Positions 17,835 to 23,265 of a stretch of 23,265 nt of DNA are shown here, piece by piece. Below the pieces are notes generated by a model. That model had not been told where the DNA came from and ran no database searches. It saw only the letters and a list, made by a program, of their open reading frames with translations. The position numbers and the translations under genes were made by a program. Location of the stretch: positions 1,053 to 24,317 of IMG/VR virus record IMGVR_UViG_3300030060_003215; one strand, given 5' to 3'. This stretch comes from a virus. The first letter of the stretch is position 1. Each line of letters begins with the position of its first letter.

Positions 17835-18366
17835 GATCTTCTGGATATTGTGTCATGTTAGGTGTATAAACTCCATCTTTTTCTGTTGACGAATAAAGAG
17901 TAACTAAAGCTGCGGTATCTGCACACGCATCAATTTCTGTTTCCCTTGTATTACAAGCTGTTCTTACTCCATCACGATAAGTTGAGATTGCTGTTGGTAT
18001 TGCAGTAGATTTTTCTGCTTTCCTTACAACATACCAATCATATCTTGCTAACAAACTACCAGCAGTTGCTTTTTCCTGTGCTTTTAATACTGATTTAACA
18101 CCTTGTATAACCATCTGACTGCCATCAGGGTTTTTCAATAACTTACCATCTGAATCTTTAGCATCTTCATCATCAAGTGCTTTTGCAGTTCCATCACCCC
18201 AATAAAAACGTGAGTCATATACTGGTGCGTCAGCAACCTCAGTAATACCAAGATCCTTTTTCTCTTGTGCTGTTGATAGTCTTAACCAGTTAGCAGGGTA
18301 ATGTACATCCCCATAAGTAAAGGGAACATCAACTGCTAAAGGTTTTCCGTCTAATAAAAAAGCCAT
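17824..18366 (-). CDS. Tail-associated structural protein, probable chaperone or fibre accessory (180 aa)
   Basis: The 180-residue protein starts MAFLLDGKPLAVDVPFTYGD and continues with YPANWLRLSTAQEKKDLGI, features I recall from a common family encoded just after fibre genes in marine phages (XkdW/DUF4376-like layout). The C-terminal half is a long helix (LLARYDWYVVRKAEKSTAI, RTACNTRETEI). Such proteins usually assist fibre assembly or sit on the tail; the role is inferred from position. It begins 10 bp after the 905-residue gene ends. Confidence 0.65.
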   Translation of the reverse strand: MAFLLDGKPLAVDVPFTYGDVHYPANWLRLSTAQEKKDLGITEVADAPVYDSRFYWGDGTAKALDDEDAKDSDGKLLKNPDGSQMVIQGVKSVLKAQEKATAGSLLARYDWYVVRKAEKSTAIPTAISTYRDGVRTACNTRETEIDACADTAALVTLYSSTEKDGVYTPNMTQYPEDPNA

Positions 18367-18375
18367 ATCTATATA

Positions 18376-21093
18376 TTACCTTGCCCTTGCATTTTTGAAA
18401 GGAGATTCCGCAAATGCTAAATAAATAATAGTATCTCCATTTTTATTAAATTCATCCCATGTACTTCTAGGTTTAAATCCATTACTTAAAATATCTAAAG
18501 CTGGTAAGCTCGCATGAGATTCTTCAGCATTACTTAGGTTTGCATATAAATTTCGTAAAGCTATATTATGTGGCTCTCTTTTAGTATCATAAATTTCCCA
18601 GTTTGTTGTTGTGCTTGAATTTTTAAAAAGTATAAAGGCTGGTCTAAAACCTGTAAAAACAAACGTGCCATCGGCATTTCCGTTGCCTATATATGACCCA
18701 AACTTGCTATACCCTGCTACTTCGCTAAATACAAAAGCCACATAAGTTGAAGTGTTTCTATTAATATCATCATTACTACCAATTGTTATAAGACTTGATG
18801 TAGGTTGGCTAGTAAAAAAAGTATTGTAATAACTATTTGTAAAAGTATCTGTTGCATTTAATTTTCCAGCAGTTTGTAGGTCGAAAAAAGGACTAATCCA
18901 ATTACTTGAACCATCTCGTCTTTTAACAAAAGCAGCTTTAGGAGCAACTCCTAATCCATGTCCTATTGTAGATCCACTACTGCCATTACCTGTATAAGTA
19001 ACAATAGAAAACCCTGCCGAGGCATTTACTTTCGCAGTTGTTTGAATTGTTCCATCAAAATTACTTGATCCAAGAGTTGAATTTGTATTTATCTGCCCTC
19101 CCATTCCAGCATGAGCAGAGCATTGATAGAAAAGCGTAGGAGCAGAAGCAGGTACAACGATTTGTGTATAAGCACCGCTTGACCCTGCTGTGCCAGCAGT
19201 AGTAACTCCTGTTGTATATTCTCCGCCAGTTTTATCTGCTGCTGTGTAGAACCTTAAAGGGTGTCCAGCGTTAGAGCTATCAGACTGATCAAAGATATAA
19301 GTGCCACCTTCTGCAAGATCAAGAGTTACAGCAGACGTTCCAAAGCCATCAAATCTATATTTATTACCAGAATCATCAACAACTGTAACTGTATAAGTCT
19401 TGCCATCTGTATCACCAGCATTCCAATTCCATGCAACATTAGTAACACCATTTTCATTAATTGAAGCATCAGTTCCAATATTAAAACCATTAGAAGAAAA
19501 AGACGTTAATCCATTTGGCCTAGTACCTTCAGCAGCAGTTTGATCAGCTCTTAAACGTAAATTAGCACCACGAACAGCATCATATAATTGATGACTACCA
19601 TCAGAACTTCTCTCTTTAGTCCAAACCCAATCAGGAGCAAAGTTTAAACCTGTAATTGATTGAGTTCCACCATTACCTGTATAAAGCAAAGTATTAAAAT
19701 GTTTACTAGGTAGCAGTATTGTTGGGTCGGGTAAGTTTGCTGAATTAAGTGCTTTATATCCAGTTGGTGGTGTATATACAAATCCATTACCTCCAAAATT
19801 AATAGCACCTTGAATAAGCTGACTGGCAGTATCTCCTTTTATCCAAGCCAAGTAGTTAACATTTTCATAACCAGAGACAAGAGATATGGTTCCAACTAAA
19901 GAGTTATTTTTATAAAATTTAATTTCATTATTATCCATATCAAGAGCAGCACCAATATTATCACTATTACTAAAACTCGCTGCCCAACTTGCAGTTTCAG
20001 AACCACTTACAACTTTTGAACCATAAGCTGCATAACCTATAGAACCAGTTGGAATTGCAGGGTTTATGACATTTGAATATGTAGCAGGTGTTATTCCAAA
20101 TGAAAAGTTTGAATTACTCGATAATAATTTTACTTCCCAATACCATTTACCAGTTTTAGGAAATGCCATTGTGGCTGGACAACCAGCTTGGTTATTACTT
20201 TGACCATTCCATTGTAAATTTCCATTTTCGGTAGTACTTGATGAGCCATTTAAAAAAGCGTGATTTGGGTTTAAAGTTGGAAAATTATTTGTAGGTGTAT
20301 CCTCAAAAGAATCATTACCCAATCCAGCACTTACAGAAAAATTATTTGGTGTGAAGTTGTTGCCGTTACCGCTTGAATCTTTGCCAAGTGTTGTTGCAGT
20401 CGTTCCAGAATTGTCTGAAAAATTTAAATAAAATCCATTTGTTCCGTAACTACCTGTATATTTTTTAGGATTCCATTGACCTGTTAATACGTCTGTCTGT
20501 CCAAAATATGAAGGGTCGTATTGAAAACCATCAATAAAGTTAACCTCTGCAATATATCCATCAGCAGTATTTGATAGTGCATTAGATTGTGTGCCTATTC
20601 TATGAACTGAGGTATCATTAAAAGCTATGTTCATATTTTGAGTTACACTACCACTTGTTGAAAATGATGTTTCTTGTACTCCGTTGATATAAATTTTTAT
20701 TCGATCATCTGCTGAACTTTGTGTCGTGTCAAAGGCAACAACCACATGAAACCAAGCTGAAGGATCTCTAAATTTTCTGTTAGTAATTCTAAAATTGTTT
20801 GCATATCCAACTACCCTTAATTCACAATTACCAGAGCTTTGAGGGCGAAATGTTATAGAAATATTGTCATTGTTATTATTTCCAGAGTAAGCACTTGCAA
20901 GACAATGACCTACATCAAGATTAGATCTTTTTGTCCAACAGGAAAAAGTACAGATTTGTCTGTTTCCAGCACTACTTGGCGTTCTTTCTAAGTAATGATC
21001 GTCAGCTTCACCAGTAAATCTTAAACTACGTTCTACCTCGTATGCTTTCTTCCCTGCTATAAAGAAAGGATTAGGACTGCCAAGACTGCTCAT
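18376..21093 (-). CDS. Large tail fibre/appendage protein with LamG, SPRY and cupredoxin-like domains (905 aa)
   Basis: Domains by eye: a LamG/concanavalin-like beta-sandwich at about 20-230 (FSCWTKRS, WFHVVVAFDTT, RIKIYINGVQE), a SPRY-like domain at about 295-440 (KWYWEVKLLSS, IGAALDMDNNEIKFYKNN), and DUF7483-like units at about 460-560 and 675-905. A cupredoxin-like insertion lies at about 562-673 with H611, C658, H661 and M664. LamG and SPRY units bind carbohydrates or proteins, so this is likely a host-recognition fibre or adhesin of the virion. It overlaps the upstream gene by one base. The family type is well supported; the receptor is unknown. Confidence 0.85.
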   Translation of the reverse strand: MSSLGSPNPFFIAGKKAYEVERSLRFTGEADDHYLERTPSSAGNRQICTFSCWTKRSNLDVGHCLASAYSGNNNNDNISITFRPQSSGNCELRVVGYANNFRITNRKFRDPSAWFHVVVAFDTTQSSADDRIKIYINGVQETSFSTSGSVTQNMNIAFNDTSVHRIGTQSNALSNTADGYIAEVNFIDGFQYDPSYFGQTDVLTGQWNPKKYTGSYGTNGFYLNFSDNSGTTATTLGKDSSGNGNNFTPNNFSVSAGLGNDSFEDTPTNNFPTLNPNHAFLNGSSSTTENGNLQWNGQSNNQAGCPATMAFPKTGKWYWEVKLLSSNSNFSFGITPATYSNVINPAIPTGSIGYAAYGSKVVSGSETASWAASFSNSDNIGAALDMDNNEIKFYKNNSLVGTISLVSGYENVNYLAWIKGDTASQLIQGAINFGGNGFVYTPPTGYKALNSANLPDPTILLPSKHFNTLLYTGNGGTQSITGLNFAPDWVWTKERSSDGSHQLYDAVRGANLRLRADQTAAEGTRPNGLTSFSSNGFNIGTDASINENGVTNVAWNWNAGDTDGKTYTVTVVDDSGNKYRFDGFGTSAVTLDLAEGGTYIFDQSDSSNAGHPLRFYTAADKTGGEYTTGVTTAGTAGSSGAYTQIVVPASAPTLFYQCSAHAGMGGQINTNSTLGSSNFDGTIQTTAKVNASAGFSIVTYTGNGSSGSTIGHGLGVAPKAAFVKRRDGSSNWISPFFDLQTAGKLNATDTFTNSYYNTFFTSQPTSSLITIGSNDDINRNTSTYVAFVFSEVAGYSKFGSYIGNGNADGTFVFTGFRPAFILFKNSSTTTNWEIYDTKREPHNIALRNLYANLSNAEESHASLPALDILSNGFKPRSTWDEFNKNGDTIIYLAFAESPFKNARAR

Positions 21094-21518
21094 TAGCTAA
21101 AGTTTCCAATAAACTGTGCAGCTATATTTGTATTGGTTCGTGCGATCCAAGCGATAACATCTACCTGGTTTGCACCTGTTGATAATGTAGGTGCTGTGCC
21201 ATCACTAAAATCCCAATACGATCCAAATGCTGCGGTTCTACTTCCTGTACCATCTTGAGTTATAAATAAAACACCACTCTGTCCAGCAGAGATATTTGAG
21301 GGGTTGGCAAAGGTAACATTACCAGTAAGTGTTGTAGAAAAATTATTACCAGTTCTGAAATCTAAAGTAATTGTAGATGCGTAAGAGATTGCAGTAATTT
21401 CTCCGATAGTACCTTTTGTAGTGACTCTTCCGTTACCAGAACCACCACCATTATCAAATACAAGCGTGTTTAAAGTGCTTGTTTCGTGTGCAACATTAGT
21501 GACTTTTAGTGTACTCAT
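21093..21518 (-). CDS. Tail fibre-like beta protein (141 aa)
   Basis: A 141-residue Gly/Ser/Thr-rich beta protein (MSTLKVTNVAHETSTLNTLV, NVTFANPSNISAGQSGVLFI, YWDFSDGTAPTLSTGANQVD). The last part matches a repeated C-terminal segment seen in phage and prophage fibre proteins ('f..gt.ptls.ta..vDvl.w'). Overlaps the 905-residue gene by one base and the preceding gene by 4 bp. Probably a virion appendage subunit. Confidence 0.75.
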   Translation of the reverse strand: MSTLKVTNVAHETSTLNTLVFDNGGGSGNGRVTTKGTIGEITAISYASTITLDFRTGNNFSTTLTGNVTFANPSNISAGQSGVLFITQDGTGSRTAAFGSYWDFSDGTAPTLSTGANQVDVIAWIARTNTNIAAQFIGNFS

Positions 21519-21862
21519 GGCTTGGGATATTTTGCTTTAACTGCTGCAATATGAGTATGCCAAGTTGCAAACTTTGTTTTTAAATCAGAGTCAGCATCTA
21601 TTGCATGAAATAACATGTCCAATTGATTACCGATTGTGTCATATATAGTATCTGTCGTACCATCTGCCCCAGTTCTTTGAGACTTATAGGCTATTGCGGC
21701 TGCAGCCGTATTGAGGGCTGTTCTAGCTGCATCTATTTTGGTTTGATCTAGTGTTACTGAATTACCATCAGCGTCAAAAGCACCAGCAGAGTCATCTATA
21801 GAAACAACAGGTTTTGCTTCTGATTTATAAGCTTCATAAATAGCTTCGTGATCTAAGGCCAT
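21515..21862 (-). CDS. Small helical virion-associated protein (115 aa)
   Basis: The 115-residue protein begins MALDHEAIYEAYKSEAKPVV and carries VSIDDSAGAFDADGNSVTLD, then helices ending KFATWHTHIAAVKAKYP. Proteins with this 'hEAIY.aYP..v.i.d..g..D..G..v..d...' layout are common beside marine phage fibre genes, of unknown exact role. Coupled to the downstream fibre gene by ATGA. Confidence 0.7.
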   Translation of the reverse strand: MALDHEAIYEAYKSEAKPVVSIDDSAGAFDADGNSVTLDQTKIDAARTALNTAAAAIAYKSQRTGADGTTDTIYDTIGNQLDMLFHAIDADSDLKTKFATWHTHIAAVKAKYPKP

Positions 21863-21894
21863 AATAGTTTTTCCTTAATTATAGAAGATAGCCA

Positions 21895-22551
21895 TTATGC
21901 TGCTATCTCCATTACTGTTAATGTTGAAACATATCTTGGACCAGACGTGCCATTTGAGTCAGTTTGTGATCTATTTATATATACTGTTCTAGCTCCATCT
22001 GGTTGTGTTAATTGTAATTTAATAGTATGAGCATTTCCATCACTTGCATTTACCAAAAAATCAATTGCCGCAGAATATAAACCATATTGGTTGTGAGAAT
22101 TTATATCTGCATACCCTACACCCGAAGTATGTCCAACAGGTCTAGAACCATCTGAGTCTCCATTTCCAACTACAGTTCCATTAACATTTATATGTATAGC
22201 ACCAACTGTTGCATATGTTGCCGACATCGCTACTTTACCAGTAATGTAAAATTTACTTGATGCATTTGCAGGAGTAATTGTAATTGACAATCCACTTATA
22301 TCTTGTGGTGTACTTTGAGGGCCAGTTAAACTTGCGGTATCAGTTTTTGTAACTGATTGTAATTGAAGAAGTTTACCGCCAGCTACAGTTGCAAATGATA
22401 AATTTCCAGAAGCATCTGTAACCATAGCCTGTCCAGATGTCCCATCAGCATTTGGTAGTTTAAATGCTACGTCTGCTGATGTTGGTGCGGAAGTTGGAGA
22501 GTTGAGTGAAACAACATTACCGCCTGAGTGTTTGAGTGAAATCTTGGACAT
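21895..22551 (-). CDS. Tail fibre-like protein (218 aa)
   Basis: The N-terminus (MSKISLKHSGGNVVSLNSPT, then FKLPNADGTSGQAMVTDASG) is the usual attachment segment of marine phage fibre proteins ('f.LP..dGt.gq.l.td..G.L.f'). The C-terminal domain (SITITPANASSKFYITGKVA, YINRSQTD, STLTVMEI) is a beta-sandwich repeated in the next gene. It probably forms part of a trimeric fibre or a capsid/tail decoration. One-base overlap with the upstream gene. Confidence 0.75.
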   Translation of the reverse strand: MSKISLKHSGGNVVSLNSPTSAPTSADVAFKLPNADGTSGQAMVTDASGNLSFATVAGGKLLQLQSVTKTDTASLTGPQSTPQDISGLSITITPANASSKFYITGKVAMSATYATVGAIHINVNGTVVGNGDSDGSRPVGHTSGVGYADINSHNQYGLYSAAIDFLVNASDGNAHTIKLQLTQPDGARTVYINRSQTDSNGTSGPRYVSTLTVMEIAA

Positions 22552-23129
22552 TATGCAACTACCTCATAAATTGTTATCGAACTCAATGTTTCTATTGAGT
22601 CTCCACCACTTGTATTACCACTTCTATTCCATCTAATTGTACCTGTTTGCTGTTTAGCAACGATTTGGTAAGTATGATTACTTGTGTCACCTGCTGCATC
22701 TTCAAAATTAAATTGAATACACTCTACAGCATTACTATTTCCTCTATGGCTAAAACCAGCTATTCCTTGTATTCCATAACCTGTATCAGGTGCTGTTCCT
22801 GTGACTGCACTATCTTTGTAAATTGCAAGAGCAATTTCATTATCACCAGTTGCTCCGATATTATTTGATGATTGAATAATGAATTTATTTGAACTATTAG
22901 ATAATGCAACAGTTAAGGTTGTTGGACTTATAGTCCAAGAATCAGCAGAACCTACTACTTTATTTGCAGAACTATGATGATAAACCTTTACAATAGACCC
23001 ACTTGGTAATGATAATTTAGTTCCGCTTGCTGCTCCTACAGCTAATGTGTCTGCATCAACAGTTCCGTCAGGCAAACCCCCTACTGATAAACCTGTGATT
23101 GTTCCTGATCCGTTGATTGTTACTGGCAT
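22551..23129 (-). CDS. Tail fibre-like protein (192 aa)
   Basis: A 192-residue fibre-like protein with a short Gly-rich N-terminus (MPVTINGSGTITGLSVGGLP), a typical phage fibre start, and a C-terminal beta domain (SNKFIIQSSNNIGATGDNEI, IRWNRSGNTSGGDSIETLSS) similar in layout to that of the 218-residue neighbour. The two genes are likely related by duplication. It begins 2 bp after the stop of the gene entering from the right edge. Confidence 0.75.
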   Translation of the reverse strand: MPVTINGSGTITGLSVGGLPDGTVDADTLAVGAASGTKLSLPSGSIVKVYHHSSANKVVGSADSWTISPTTLTVALSNSSNKFIIQSSNNIGATGDNEIALAIYKDSAVTGTAPDTGYGIQGIAGFSHRGNSNAVECIQFNFEDAAGDTSNHTYQIVAKQQTGTIRWNRSGNTSGGDSIETLSSITIYEVVA

Positions 23130-23131
23130 AA

Positions 23132-23265
23132 CTATAAGATAACAAGGATTGCACCAGAAGGCACAGTTATTGTGACTCCTGAGTTAATTGTAGGACTAAC
23201 AGTATGTGCGTTTTTATTTGCCGTAATACTGTAAGAAGTTGTTGCAGTTTGATCCGATTCAAAAA
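23132..23265 (-). CDS. C-terminal end of a fibre-like gene (partial)
   Basis: Reading leftward from the window edge, an open frame ends at a TAG (23132-23134) with SPTINSGVTITVPSGAILVI. A 'v.sGvTvTVp.Ga.w.i' ending is frequent in phage tail or appendage proteins. Only 43 codons are inside the window. Confidence 0.65.
   Translation of the reverse strand, partial: FESDQTATTSYSITANKNAHTVSPTINSGVTITVPSGAILVIL

Overview
The window looks like part of the genome of an uncultured marine tailed phage (Caudoviricetes). It is AT-rich, tightly packed with small genes, and carries a terminase, phage recombination genes, a holin and fibre-like genes. Several small families here (the holin plus secreted-protein trio, the fibre genes with LamG, SPRY and DUF7483-like segments) resemble proteins I remember from marine phages of picocyanobacteria or SAR11. 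The host assignment is inference. I saw no integrase and no tRNA gene.

Layout. At 1-1300 on the minus strand are the first codons of an off-window gene and the terminase large subunit, diverging from a small-terminase-like gene (1404-1847). A gene-poor stretch (1848-2268) with a promoter-like signal follows. From 2269 to 7349 on the plus strand lies a long series of very small, translationally coupled genes of mostly unknown function, including a GP88-like protein and a Cys-rich protein. At 7346-7733 sit a minus-strand ribbon-helix-helix regulator, repeated TGAATG operator-like sites, 20-bp direct repeats and an almost pure A/T tract, together a candidate origin and control region. From 7734 to 11794 is a replication and recombination block: replisome-organiser-like protein, RecB-like exonuclease, Holliday-junction-resolvase-like nuclease, ERF annealing protein and small helpers. 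From 11766 to 14137 are two small minus-strand genes, a holin and three secreted proteins.

The striking part is 14281-16705. A strong promoter (TTGACA-17 bp-TAATAT) drives two coupled genes. The first has a C-terminal GLGTWRPRFGRF segment and a general layout that recall RAMP/Cas7-like RNA-binding proteins; the second is a small basic protein. Immediately after the second stop codon comes about 1.2 kb of non-coding DNA built as an array. It has seven copies of a conserved hairpin module beginning CGTT, with clear compensatory base changes, separated by seven tracts of about 18-26 pentanucleotides with consensus N-N-Y-(T/G)-Y. The 5-nt register runs for more than 100 nt per tract and is locked to the CG that opens each hairpin module. 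G-U pairs point to a plus-strand RNA. A natural repeating unit is hairpin 2 - pentamer tract - hairpin 1 (about 180 nt). I do not recognise this as any described RNA family. The simplest working model is an RNA coated by a protein with a 5-nt footprint, with the neighbouring RAMP-like protein as the prime candidate.

From 23265 back to 16688 the minus strand carries tail-fibre or appendage genes, including a 905-residue LamG/SPRY protein with an inserted cupredoxin-like domain, and small downstream genes that converge on the end of the RNA array.
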